Assembly (NCBI RefSeq): GCF_000374405.1 | Contig: NZ_KB894228.1 | Span: 1 to 34,561 of the forward strand | Length of the DNA: 34,561 nt | Direction of reading: 5' to 3' | From: Riemerella columbina DSM 16469 | GTDB taxonomy: Bacteria; Bacteroidota; Bacteroidia; Flavobacteriales; Weeksellaceae | Part shown: in pieces, positions 22,966 through 30,976 of the stretch | Position numbering within the stretch: the first letter of the stretch is position 1 | Layout of the letters: each line of letters opens with the position of its first letter | The notes under the pieces: generated by a model | Told to the model about the DNA's origin: nothing | Database searches by the model: none | Seen by the model: the letters and a program-made list of their open reading frames with translations, nothing else | Made by a program: the position numbers and the translations under genes

Positions 22966-23988
22966 ATGTATCAATCAATTATTAAACCTATTCTCTTTCG
23001 CTTTGACCCTGAAAAAGTACACCATTTTACTTTTAAATTCTTAAAATTTGCATTTAAATTACCATTTATTAAATCTTTTGTTAATGCTCAGTTTGAAGTT
23101 AAGGACAAGCGTTTAGAACGAGAGGTGTTTGGGTTAAAGTTTAAAAACCCCGTAGGGCTGGCAGCAGGCTTTGATAAAGATGCAAAACTGTACAAAGAAC
23201 TATCGGCATTCGGATTTGGTTTTATAGAAATTGGTACATTGACGCCTAAACCCCAGCCTGGGAATGATAAAAAAAGATTGTTTAGACTGGTAGAAGATAG
23301 CGCTATTATCAACCGAATGGGCTTCAATAATGAAGGGGTTGAAGCGGCAGTGACTCGTTTGAAACAAAATAATCATGTGTTAATAGGAGGCAATATTGGA
23401 AAGAACAAAGTAACACCGAATGAATCAGCAGAAAAGGACTATATCATTTGTTTTAATGCGCTGTTTCCTTATGTAGATTATTTTGTGGTTAATGTAAGTT
23501 CACCAAATACGCCCAATTTAAGAGCGCTTCAGGAAAAAGAACCTTTAACGCATCTTTTGAATCAACTTCAAAACGAAAATGCAAAGCAAACTCAACGCAA
23601 GCCTATACTACTAAAAATAGCTCCAGATTTAACGAATGAACAATTGCTAGATATTATAGATATTGTAAAATCAACCCATATTGATGGGGTAATTGCAACC
23701 AATACTACAATTAGTAGAACAGGCTTAACCTCCGAAAATAAAACAGAAATAGGAGGGCTTTCTGGAAAACCTTTAACAAAAAAATCAACCGAAGTGATTA
23801 GATTTTTATCTGAAAAAAGTAATGGTACATTTCCAATCATTGGGGTGGGGGGGATACATACGGCTGATGACGCGATAGAAAAGTTAAATGCAGGGGCAAC
23901 TTTAGTTCAACTGTATACAGGATTTATATATGAAGGCCCTCGATTAATAAAGGAAATAAATGAGAAAATATTGGCTTCTCAATCATAA
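22966..23988 (+). CDS. pyrD: Dihydroorotate dehydrogenase (quinone), class 2
   Basis: This enzyme oxidises dihydroorotate to orotate in de novo pyrimidine synthesis, passing electrons to the quinone pool at the membrane. The 340-residue length, an N-terminal amphipathic helical region (1-40) and [11 protein letters not shown] at about 176-186 (catalytic base Ser179) mark class 2. FMN-binding motifs [15 protein letters not shown] and the late [15 protein letters not shown], then [10 protein letters not shown], are all present. It lies behind the tRNA terminator with its own -7 box, and nothing indicates an operon with other pyr genes. Confidence 0.96.
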   Translation: MYQSIIKPILFRFDPEKVHHFTFKFLKFAFKLPFIKSFVNAQFEVKDKRLEREVFGLKFKNPVGLAAGFDKDAKLYKELSAFGFGFIEIGTLTPKPQPGNDKKRLFRLVEDSAIINRMGFNNEGVEAAVTRLKQNNHVLIGGNIGKNKVTPNESAEKDYIICFNALFPYVDYFVVNVSSPNTPNLRALQEKEPLTHLLNQLQNENAKQTQRKPILLKIAPDLTNEQLLDIIDIVKSTHIDGVIATNTTISRTGLTSENKTEIGGLSGKPLTKKSTEVIRFLSEKSNGTFPIIGVGGIHTADDAIEKLNAGATLVQLYTGFIYEGPRLIKEINEKILASQS

Positions 23989-24056
23989 ATTAAGATTGAT
24001 AATGGATAAAATGTTATTTTGGAATAATAATTGTTAAATATTTAGAAAAAAAGATT

Positions 24057-24866
24057 ATGAAAATCAAAAATATTTTAAGTACTGGAGCAATTGTGGCGAG
24101 TTTAGTGGCTTGTACGGTGAATCCGATGACGGGTAGAAAGTCGTTTCAGTTTATGAGTAATAGTGAATTAGCAGCAATGGGGCTTCAGCAGTATCAGGCT
24201 ACATTGTCCAAAGTAAAAGTGATTACAGGGACTACAGATGCTAAAAAAGTGAAGAATGTTGGTCTAAGGATTAAAAATGCAGCAGAAAATTATTATCGTT
24301 CCATTGGTAGAGAAGGTGATTTATCTAACTATCAATGGGAGTTTAATTTGATTGATGATAAGCAATTAAATGCTTGGTGTATGCCAGGTGGTAAGGTGGC
24401 TTTTTATACGGGTATTATGCCAGTGTGTAAAAGTGAAACTGGAGTGGCAGTAGTCATGGGGCACGAAGTTTCTCACGCCTTAGCGGGACATGGTAATGAA
24501 AGAATTTCTTCTGCTATGATTGCTCAGGGGGTTGGCTTAGCTGGTGGTTTAGCGATAAAAGATGAAAAATTAAGACAGATATTTTCCATTGCTTATCCAC
24601 TTGGGGCACAAGGCGCACTTTTGGCATATGGGCGTAACCAAGAGTTGGAAGCAGATCAAATGGGACTCTATATCATGGCAATGGCAGGTTATGATCCTCG
24701 TGAAGCCCAACCGTTTTGGCAAAGAATGGAGCAAGCTTCTGGCAATGGAAGCCGTCCTCCAGAGTTCTTATCTACACACCCTAATCCAGAACATAGGAGA
24801 GCAGATATTCAAAAACATTTGCCTAAAGCTTTAGAATATTATAAGGCATCAGGCGGAAAATTATAA
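24057..24866 (+). CDS. M48-family metalloprotease lipoprotein
   Basis: A 269-residue zinc protease anchored as a lipoprotein (lipobox LVAC, cysteine at residue 19). The zinc site HEVSH is at residues 136-140 and the third ligand lies in QELEAD (195-200). The DPREAQPFWQRM and STHPNPEHR motifs are those of BepA/LoiP-like periplasmic M48 proteases that act on misfolded outer-membrane proteins. It lacks the tetratricopeptide domain of BepA and so resembles LoiP (YggG) in size. The next small membrane-protein gene follows after 26 bp and is probably co-transcribed. Confidence 0.88.
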   Translation: MKIKNILSTGAIVASLVACTVNPMTGRKSFQFMSNSELAAMGLQQYQATLSKVKVITGTTDAKKVKNVGLRIKNAAENYYRSIGREGDLSNYQWEFNLIDDKQLNAWCMPGGKVAFYTGIMPVCKSETGVAVVMGHEVSHALAGHGNERISSAMIAQGVGLAGGLAIKDEKLRQIFSIAYPLGAQGALLAYGRNQELEADQMGLYIMAMAGYDPREAQPFWQRMEQASGNGSRPPEFLSTHPNPEHRRADIQKHLPKALEYYKASGGKL

Positions 24867-24892
24867 AAACAAAAATTATAAAACATAAAACT

Positions 24893-25204
24893 ATGAAAAG
24901 TTTAACGATTACAGGTGTGGTACTTGCAGGGATTGCAGCCATTCTATTTTATATGACTACAGATTTTTCTGTTGAAAGAATTACTATTTCTCATCTCATG
25001 GGAATGATGGCTGGCATAGGTGTAGGCTTGATTATTGGAGGTTTGGTTGGCTATGTGAGCAAAGGTAATGCAGTAAGAGAGGCTGCTAAAATTAAAGAAT
25101 ATGAAAGACTACAGCGCGAAAAACAAGAAATTGAAAAACAAGCAGCGTCTTTAGCAGCTCAACAAGCTAGACAAGAAGCACACAATAACAATACAGCATT
25201 ATAA
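24893..25204 (+). CDS. Small membrane protein with C-terminal coiled coil
   Basis: A 103-residue protein with two hydrophobic segments (about 5-22 and 33-56, the second rich in Gly: GMMAGIGVGLIIGGLVGYV) and a charged helical tail (64-95, KIKEYERLQREKQEIEKQAA) likely to form a coiled coil on the cytosolic side. It follows the M48 protease gene at 26 bp and ends at a strong terminator, so it may be a partner of the protease. I know no named family for it. Confidence 0.65.
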   Translation: MKSLTITGVVLAGIAAILFYMTTDFSVERITISHLMGMMAGIGVGLIIGGLVGYVSKGNAVREAAKIKEYERLQREKQEIEKQAASLAAQQARQEAHNNNTAL

Positions 25205-25210
25205 AAAAAC

Positions 25211-25243
25211 AAAAAACCAGAACTTAATTGTTCTGGTTTTTTT
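25211..25243. terminator. Bidirectional terminator
   Basis: AAAAAACCAGAAC pairs perfectly with GTTCTGGTTTTTT around TTAATT. The T-run on one side and the A-run on the other let it serve both the M48 operon and the convergent lipoprotein gene. Confidence 0.85.
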
Positions 25244-25277
25244 CCTGAATTGTGTGTTGCATCAATCTGAGGTGTGT

Positions 25278-25745
25278 TTAATTTGTACAATCTTTAACTT
25301 TTATATGGTCAAAGGTAGTGGTTGTTCCATTGATATCTACGGTCATTTTTGGAAATTCGCCAGTCAGGCAGCCGTTATTGTTCGTGTCAAAATCACCATC
25401 TTCTAAGATAATTTCTATGCCTTTACCAGATAAGGTATAAGTGCTTTCTTCAAATAACATTTGATTGAGCGGATAAGTTTTACCATTGATGTGGGCAACT
25501 CCCACATTGGATACGGTATTAAAAGTAATCACATCGCTCCCATTTTTAGAAAAAACAACTTTATCTTTAGCTGTTTTAGAGGTCGATGTTTCATTGGGGG
25601 TATTGGTAGCATTTAGCCCTTGGTTGTTTGGTGCTTCTACAACAGCAACAGTATCGCGTTCTTCAGCGATGACATCAGAAATTTTTTCATTGTTTTGGCA
25701 AGAAACAATACTGAGCAATCCTATTGTGGCGATGAATAATCTCAT
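25278..25745 (-). CDS. Lipoprotein of unknown function
   Basis: A 155-residue lipoprotein (lipobox SIVSC, cysteine at about residue 16) with a Thr/Asn-rich linker to about residue 60, then a beta-rich domain (VVFSKNGSDVITFN, KTYPLNQML, YTLSGKGIEIILEDGDFD) that ends in a two-cysteine tail (NNGCLTGEF and KVKDCTN). The SGKGIEI stretch recalls the MliC lysozyme-inhibitor fold, but the match is too weak to name it. It converges with the M48 operon on the terminator at 25211-25243 and is divergent from the radical-SAM gene. Confidence 0.6.
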   Translation of the reverse strand: MRLFIATIGLLSIVSCQNNEKISDVIAEERDTVAVVEAPNNQGLNATNTPNETSTSKTAKDKVVFSKNGSDVITFNTVSNVGVAHINGKTYPLNQMLFEESTYTLSGKGIEIILEDGDFDTNNNGCLTGEFPKMTVDINGTTTTFDHIKVKDCTN

Positions 25746-25817
25746 TGATAATTTATTTTAGAAGATAAAGTTACGATAAAATTTCTATATTAGAAAAATT
25801 TACAAAGAAAAAATCTT

Positions 25818-25825
25818 TATTTTTG
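25818..25825 (+). promoter_or_regulatory. -7 box of the radical-SAM gene
   Basis: TATTTTTG, a perfect TANNTTTG match, lies 21 bp before the ATG at 25847. A longer reading frame starting at 25823 overlaps this box, so the later start is preferred. Confidence 0.6.
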
Positions 25826-25846
25826 TTATTCAATTTAGTAAGGTTT

Positions 25847-27106
25847 ATGAATTTTGAACGCATTCAAGAAAAATTAGAAATTCTAGCCGATGCTGCCAAA
25901 TATGATGTTTCCTGTTCTTTTAGTGGAGGAAATAGGAAAAATAAAAATGGTGGCTTGGGTAATAGCCATACCTCTGGAATTTGTCATTCTTATACAGAGG
26001 ATGGTCGTTGTGTGTCGTTGCTCAAAATTTTGTTGACCAACCATTGCATTTTTGACTGTGCTTATTGTGTATCGCGGAAAAGTAATGATATTAAGCGTGC
26101 TGCATTTACGGTGGATGAAGTGGTAGATTTAACGATGAATTTTTATCGTAGAAATTATATCGAAGGCTTATTCCTAAGTTCGGGTATCTTTAAAGATGCG
26201 GACACTACAATGGAGCGTTTGGTAAGAGTGGCTAAAAAGTTAAGAAAAGAACATCGATTTAATGGCTATATTCATTTAAAATCTATCCCTGGTGCGAGCG
26301 ATGAATTGATGCAAGAAGCAGGCTTGTATGCCGATAGGCTTTCGGTAAATTTAGAAATTCCAACAGAGTCAGGGTTGAAGTTGTTGGCACCAGATAAATC
26401 TCATAAAGATTTGGTAAAACCTATGGGGTTAATTAAAAATCAACTTCAAATCTACAAATCCGAAAGAAAAATCATTAAAAGTACCCCAAAATTTGCACCC
26501 GCAGGTCAATCGACTCAGATGATTGTTGGTGCGACTAATGAAACTGACCTTAAAATTATCCATGTTGCTGATTATTTTTATAAAAAATATGAAATGAAGC
26601 GCGTGTATTACTCGGGGTATGTACCTGTACTCGCGGACAATCGTTTGCCTTCGCTAGATACACAGGTGCCAGTGCAACGGGAGCATCGGTTGTATCAAGC
26701 AGATTGGTTGATGCGTTTCTATGGTTTTGAAGCTAATGAAATTTTAGATACTCATCATCCATTTTTAGATTTGGAATTGGACCCCAAAATGGCTTGGGCG
26801 ATAAGGCATCGCCATAAATTTCCAGTCAATATCAATACAGCACCAAAAGAAATGTTGCTAAGAATCCCGGGTGTAGGTACAAAATCGGTCTATAAGATTT
26901 TAAAAGCCAGAAGGTTTCAAAAGTTGAATTTAGACCATTTGAAAAAAATAGGTGTCGCGACCAATAGAGCGAAATTTTTTATAGAATTTGATGCGGAAAA
27001 CAGATATAATGCTTATATTGACAAGGTCAATTTTAGACAAATGATTTTAAACGGGACACGCTCGAAATGGAAAAGTCCATTTTCACAGCAATTGTCTTTA
27101 TTTTAA
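25847..27106 (+). CDS. Putative DNA modification/repair radical SAM protein
   Basis: A 419-residue protein from the start MNFERIQEKL. The radical SAM cluster CIFDCAYC (Cys67, Cys71 and Cys74) follows a conserved lead SGICHSYTEDGRCVSLLKIL, and a helix-hairpin-helix (PKEMLLRIPGVGTKSVYKIL) near the C-terminus suggests binding of DNA. The arrangement matches TIGR03916. Relatives usually stand beside a TIGR03915 (DUF4130) gene with a DNA-glycosylase-like fold, and the pair is thought to act on damaged or modified DNA. The next gene here is an osmC homologue, so the expected partner is absent at this site. No experimental function is known to me. Confidence 0.85.
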   Translation: MNFERIQEKLEILADAAKYDVSCSFSGGNRKNKNGGLGNSHTSGICHSYTEDGRCVSLLKILLTNHCIFDCAYCVSRKSNDIKRAAFTVDEVVDLTMNFYRRNYIEGLFLSSGIFKDADTTMERLVRVAKKLRKEHRFNGYIHLKSIPGASDELMQEAGLYADRLSVNLEIPTESGLKLLAPDKSHKDLVKPMGLIKNQLQIYKSERKIIKSTPKFAPAGQSTQMIVGATNETDLKIIHVADYFYKKYEMKRVYYSGYVPVLADNRLPSLDTQVPVQREHRLYQADWLMRFYGFEANEILDTHHPFLDLELDPKMAWAIRHRHKFPVNINTAPKEMLLRIPGVGTKSVYKILKARRFQKLNLDHLKKIGVATNRAKFFIEFDAENRYNAYIDKVNFRQMILNGTRSKWKSPFSQQLSLF

Positions 27107-27121
27107 CTAAAAAATAGAAAT

Positions 27122-27541
27122 ATGAAAATTACACTTAATAGAATCAACGACGATTTTTTATTTGAATGTGCCAATACTAAAGGTGCTAAAATTTTACTTG
27201 ATAATACCTCGCAGCCAGATGCTAAAGGGGCTTCCCCAATGGAGGCTTTACTAATGGCAGTAGCAGGCTGTAGTGGGATTGATATGGTCAATATCCTTAA
27301 AAAACAACGCCAAAGCATTACCGATTTTAAGGCAGAAGTAGAAGGCGAACGCCAGCAAGAAGATGAAGCTAAACCTTTTAAAAGTATTATGGTTCATTTT
27401 ATGTTGGAAGGCGATATTGCTCACGAAAAAGCAAAAAGAGCGGCTCAACTTTCATTTGAAAAATACTGTTCGGTTTCTAAAACTTTAGAGCCAAAAGTGA
27501 GTATCCATTACAAAGTAACGGTAAACGGCGAAACATTATAA
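27122..27541 (+). CDS. OsmC-family peroxiredoxin-like protein
   Basis: A 139-residue OsmC/Ohr-fold protein. Cys50 (VAGCSGIDM) and Cys116 (KYCSVSKTL) are the redox-active pair of the family, which reduces organic hydroperoxides. The SPMEALLMAVAGCSG helix and the C-terminal VSIHYKVTVNGE strand are usual. It follows the radical-SAM gene by 15 bp and may share its transcript. OsmC and Ohr branches are not separated by these motifs alone. Confidence 0.88.
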   Translation: MKITLNRINDDFLFECANTKGAKILLDNTSQPDAKGASPMEALLMAVAGCSGIDMVNILKKQRQSITDFKAEVEGERQQEDEAKPFKSIMVHFMLEGDIAHEKAKRAAQLSFEKYCSVSKTLEPKVSIHYKVTVNGETL

Positions 27542-27575
27542 TTTAAACTTTAATGGTCTTTATTATTTCTTTAAT

Positions 27576-27583
27576 TATCTTTG
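27576..27583 (+). promoter_or_regulatory. -7 box of the flippase gene
   Basis: TATCTTTG, a perfect -7 match, lies 17 bp before the GTG start at 27600. Confidence 0.5.
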
Positions 27584-27599
27584 CCGAAAATTTAATTAA

Positions 27600-29060
27600 G
27601 TGTATAAAAAATTATTTGGGCAAACGGCTATCTATGGACTGAGTTCGGTATTAGTTCGGGTATTTCCTTTTATCATTTCCCCGATTGTTACGCGGGTTTT
27701 TGGCCCATCTGCGTCATCACCATTTGTAGACTGGTATTCCATTGCTGGTGTTATTACAGTATTGCTCACTCATGGAATGGAAACCTCATTTTTTAGATTT
27801 GCACAGGAGGATGATATTTCTAAAAAGACTTTGGTTTCTACCACTTCGCTTAGCGTGCTTACTTGTGGGCTCATTTATTTAATATTGGGCTATGTATTTC
27901 GTCAGGATTTAGCCAATGCATTTGATACACCCGACCAAGTGAATTATTTGGTAATTTTCCTCTTTATTTTGTCGCTAGATGCCTTTTCAACGATACCTTC
28001 GGCGGTATTAAGGCTAGAGGGTAAGGCTTTGCAATATACTTTATCTAAGGTTTTGGGAGCGTTAGCCTATTTTGGCGTTGTGGTATTTTACATTCAATTT
28101 TTAAAAAATAGACCAGAAGGTTTTTTAGGTATTCATTACAACCCTGAAATTGGCATTGGTTATGTGTTTATTGGGAATTTAGCACAGAGTATTATTACTT
28201 TGTTGATAGTAGGAAAAGAGTTTGTCAATTTTAGTATTCGCAGTTTTGATTTTAAATTATGGAAACGCATAATGAACTACTCGTGGCCTGTGATGGTAGC
28301 AGGATTGGCAGGGGTAGTCAATCAAACTATGGATAGGCAGTTTCTAAAATATTTATTGCCTGATAAAGAAGCCCGTCATCAGATTGGAGTTTATGGTGCA
28401 TCCTATAGAATCGCCACATTTATTACCGTGTTTAGACAAGCCTATCAACTGGGAATAGAACCTTATTTCTTCTCTACTTTTAAAAATAAAGACAGTCATA
28501 AAACCTACACCGTATTAATGGATGTTTTTGTAATCTGCAACTGTATTATTTATTTATTTTTGATGGTTAATCTTCAATGGATTTCAGAAAAATACCTACG
28601 CAATGCAGCTTATTATGAAGGGATTGAAATTATTCCTTATGTTATGTTGGGGGCTCTATTTTTGGGGATTTATCTTAATTTATCAATTTGGTATAAATTA
28701 TCCGACCAAACCCGCGTGGGGCTTTATATTTCATTAATCGGTGCTGCGGTAACCATCGCGGTTAATGTAATGTTTATTCCAGACTATGGGTATTATGCCA
28801 GTGCAGCAGGCGCATTGCTTACCTTTGTTACCATGACGGTGGTTTCTTATATATGGGGACGCATTAAATACCCTATTCCTTATAACACGGGGAAGATATT
28901 GGACTATTTAGGCATTACCGTTGGGTTTGCTTTGGTGTCATTCCATTATTTTAGAACCAATTATTGGGTGGGGAATATATTATTTATTCTATTTTTAGCG
29001 TTTGTAATATATAAGGAGAAAACTATTGTCAATAAAATTTTGAAAAGGCGAAGTCCATAA
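27600..29060 (+). CDS. Oligosaccharide flippase (Wzx-like, MOP superfamily)
   Basis: A 486-residue integral membrane protein with about 12-14 hydrophobic segments, starting VYKKLFGQTAIYGLSSVLVR from a GTG at 27600, chosen because a -7 box lies just before it and the sequence from there is the usual opening of this family. FGQTAIYGLSSV near the start and the PIVTRVFGPS motif are typical of polysaccharide/undecaprenyl-linked oligosaccharide flippases (MATE/MVF superfamily). It probably moves a lipid-linked sugar across the inner membrane. A sugar-nucleotide enzyme gene follows, but no glycosyltransferases are in the window. Confidence 0.85.
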   Translation: MYKKLFGQTAIYGLSSVLVRVFPFIISPIVTRVFGPSASSPFVDWYSIAGVITVLLTHGMETSFFRFAQEDDISKKTLVSTTSLSVLTCGLIYLILGYVFRQDLANAFDTPDQVNYLVIFLFILSLDAFSTIPSAVLRLEGKALQYTLSKVLGALAYFGVVVFYIQFLKNRPEGFLGIHYNPEIGIGYVFIGNLAQSIITLLIVGKEFVNFSIRSFDFKLWKRIMNYSWPVMVAGLAGVVNQTMDRQFLKYLLPDKEARHQIGVYGASYRIATFITVFRQAYQLGIEPYFFSTFKNKDSHKTYTVLMDVFVICNCIIYLFLMVNLQWISEKYLRNAAYYEGIEIIPYVMLGALFLGIYLNLSIWYKLSDQTRVGLYISLIGAAVTIAVNVMFIPDYGYYASAAGALLTFVTMTVVSYIWGRIKYPIPYNTGKILDYLGITVGFALVSFHYFRTNYWVGNILFILFLAFVIYKEKTIVNKILKRRSP

Positions 29061-29078
29061 AAATTCATCATAATTCAT

Positions 29079-29086
29079 TACTTTTG
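29079..29086 (+). promoter_or_regulatory. -7 box of the nucleotidyltransferase gene
   Basis: TACTTTTG, a perfect TANNTTTG match, about 20 bp before the ATG at 29107. Confidence 0.5.
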
Positions 29087-29106
29087 TAAAAATTTAAAAC
29101 AATACA

Positions 29107-30123
29107 ATGAAAATAATAGTACCTATGGCTGGGCGAGGGTCCAGACTAAGACCACATACTTTAACCGTTCCAAAACCTTTAATTCCTATTGCTGGAAAGC
29201 CTATTGTACAGCGTTTGGTAGAAGATATTGCCAAAGTAGCAGGGCAGCCGATAGAGGAAGTTGCATTTATCATTGGAGATTTTGGAAATGAGGTAAAGGC
29301 ATCACTAAAAGAAATAGCAGAAAAATTAGGCGCTAAAGGCAGTGTTTATACTCAAGATGAGCCGCTAGGAACGGCACATGCGATAAAATGTGCAGAAGCT
29401 TCCATGAGTGGAGATGTTGTCGTAGCATTTGCAGATACATTATTTCGCGCAGATTTTGTGTTAGATACCAATTCTGATGGGGTAATTTGGGTGAAAAAAG
29501 TAGACGACCCTTCTGCATTTGGCGTAGTGAAATTAGACGATAACGGATTCATTACGGATTTTGTAGAAAAACCTCAAACCTTTGTTTCAGATTTAGCCAT
29601 TATCGGAATTTATTACTTTAAATCTGCTGAGCAATTGATGAATGAAATTAATTATATCATGGATCAAGGTATTATGGAAGGGGGAGAGTACCAATTAACC
29701 ACAGCACTAGAAAACCTTAGACAAAAAGGAGCTAAGTTTTCTTTAGGTAAGGTAAATGATTGGATGGATTGTGGGAACAAAAATGCAACGGTGGAAACTA
29801 ATAGTAAAATCCTTCAGTACGAAAAGGAAACCATGTCGTCTTATCCAGAATCCGCTACGATAGAAAATAGTCTAATTATTCCGCCATGTTTTATTGGAGA
29901 AAATGTAGTCATTAAGAATTCTAAAATTGGACCTAATGTTTCCTTAGGTAATGATACAGAGGTAGAACATTCGAACATCGAGAATTCATTAATTCAAGAA
30001 AACACGATTATCAACCATGGGAATTTAAGTAATTCTATGATAGGAAATTCTGCTAAATATTATGGGGTGTCTCGTGAAATTTCGTTAGGAGATTATTCGG
30101 TTTTAGACTTTTTGTCTAAATAA
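29107..30123 (+). CDS. Sugar-phosphate nucleotidyltransferase
   Basis: A 338-residue enzyme of the nucleoside-diphosphate-sugar pyrophosphorylase family. The signature GRGSRLRPHT (residues 9-18) binds the nucleotide and KPLIPIAGKP (23-32) the phosphate; EPLGTAHAI and EGGEYQLTTAL are further conserved parts. After the Rossmann-like domain a left-handed parallel beta-helix follows (IENSLIIPPCFIGENVVIKN and NSKIGPNVSL repeats, residues 255-330). The long form with a beta-helix resembles glucose-1-phosphate thymidylyltransferase of the archaeal/long-RmlA type; the exact sugar and nucleotide are not fixed by sequence. It may supply activated sugar to the glycan exported by the flippase encoded upstream. 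Confidence 0.85.
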   Translation: MKIIVPMAGRGSRLRPHTLTVPKPLIPIAGKPIVQRLVEDIAKVAGQPIEEVAFIIGDFGNEVKASLKEIAEKLGAKGSVYTQDEPLGTAHAIKCAEASMSGDVVVAFADTLFRADFVLDTNSDGVIWVKKVDDPSAFGVVKLDDNGFITDFVEKPQTFVSDLAIIGIYYFKSAEQLMNEINYIMDQGIMEGGEYQLTTALENLRQKGAKFSLGKVNDWMDCGNKNATVETNSKILQYEKETMSSYPESATIENSLIIPPCFIGENVVIKNSKIGPNVSLGNDTEVEHSNIENSLIQENTIINHGNLSNSMIGNSAKYYGVSREISLGDYSVLDFLSK

Positions 30124-30137
30124 CCATTGGGTTTGGT

Positions 30138-30159
30138 ACGATAATCGTTAGATTATCGT
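30138..30159. repeat. Perfect 9-bp inverted repeat before the DUF4292 gene
   Basis: ACGATAATC at 30138-30146 and GATTATCGT at 30151-30159 enclose GTTA. No T-run follows, so it is either a weak terminator for the preceding gene or an operator-like site 22 bp before the lipoprotein ATG. Confidence 0.5.
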
Positions 30160-30181
30160 AAATTAAATAAATTCTATTCCA

Positions 30182-30976
30182 ATGAAACAGATAAGTTATG
30201 CCCTAATGCTAGGTGTATTAGTGGCTTGTGGTACACAGCAAAATACTATTAAAAAGCCGGTAGATACACATAAACCATTAGAAAATACCCGTGCGTTTTT
30301 TGATAAAGTTAATCAAAAATCAAATTTTAATGCATTAAAAATTTCAAGTAAAATAAAAGTTGAGAATGGGAGTGCTATTCCTACTTTAGACGCTTTGGTT
30401 TATATAGAAAATGATAAAAAAGTGTGGATTAATCTTTCAGCGTTATTTTTTAATGTGGCAAGGGGAATGGCTACACCACAAGGTATAAAGGCCTACGAAA
30501 AATATAATAAAACTTATATTGATTCGGATTTTACTTATCTTAATCAATTGTTGAATGTGAATTTTATTGATTATCAAGCTTTACAAAATTTATTGTTAGG
30601 AAAGGCGTTTGTAGAAATTAATCCTAAAGATTATACTTTAACTCAAAATGCGGAAGGGTATGTGTTATCATCTAAAACGAATCAAAAAGTAGAGGTAGAT
30701 GGGAAAAAGAAATTCTACACTATGCAATTGGGATACGATACTGCATTAAATCTAAGAAAAATAAGATTGTCGGAAGTAAATACAGCAGATTATTTAGAAG
30801 TTTTTTATGATAACTGGGGCCAACTGTCTGATATGAAAATACCTCAGAATGTTAAAATTATTATAAAAAACAAAAAAACCGACCAAATTTTGATTGAAAA
30901 TACGAAATTTGACTTTTCTACAATGGATACCCCATATGTGGTTCCAAGTAATTATCAAAAGAAAGAAATTAAATGA
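30182..30976 (+). CDS. DUF4292 lipoprotein
   Basis: A 264-residue lipoprotein (lipobox LVAC, cysteine at about residue 16) with an N-terminal helix and a curved beta-sheet body (about 45-250): LKISSKIKVENGS, then DKKVWINLSALFFNVARGMA, as in DUF4292, a family I associate with LolB/LolA-like folds in Bacteroidota. A role in lipoprotein or lipid handling between membranes is possible but unproven. Its stop overlaps the EnvC-like gene start by four bases (ATGA at 30973-30976), so the two are translationally coupled. Confidence 0.8.
   Translation: MKQISYALMLGVLVACGTQQNTIKKPVDTHKPLENTRAFFDKVNQKSNFNALKISSKIKVENGSAIPTLDALVYIENDKKVWINLSALFFNVARGMATPQGIKAYEKYNKTYIDSDFTYLNQLLNVNFIDYQALQNLLLGKAFVEINPKDYTLTQNAEGYVLSSKTNQKVEVDGKKKFYTMQLGYDTALNLRKIRLSEVNTADYLEVFYDNWGQLSDMKIPQNVKIIIKNKKTDQILIENTKFDFSTMDTPYVVPSNYQKKEIK

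Noticed and set aside
25278-25745. MliC-type lysozyme inhibitor as the identity of the minus-strand lipoprotein.
   Set aside because: Only a short SGKGIEI-like stretch recalls it. The rest was not convincing, so it is left as unknown.
25823-25846. Start of the radical-SAM gene at 25823.
   Set aside because: It overlaps the -7 box TATTTTTG. The ATG at 25847 opens a normal family N-terminus.
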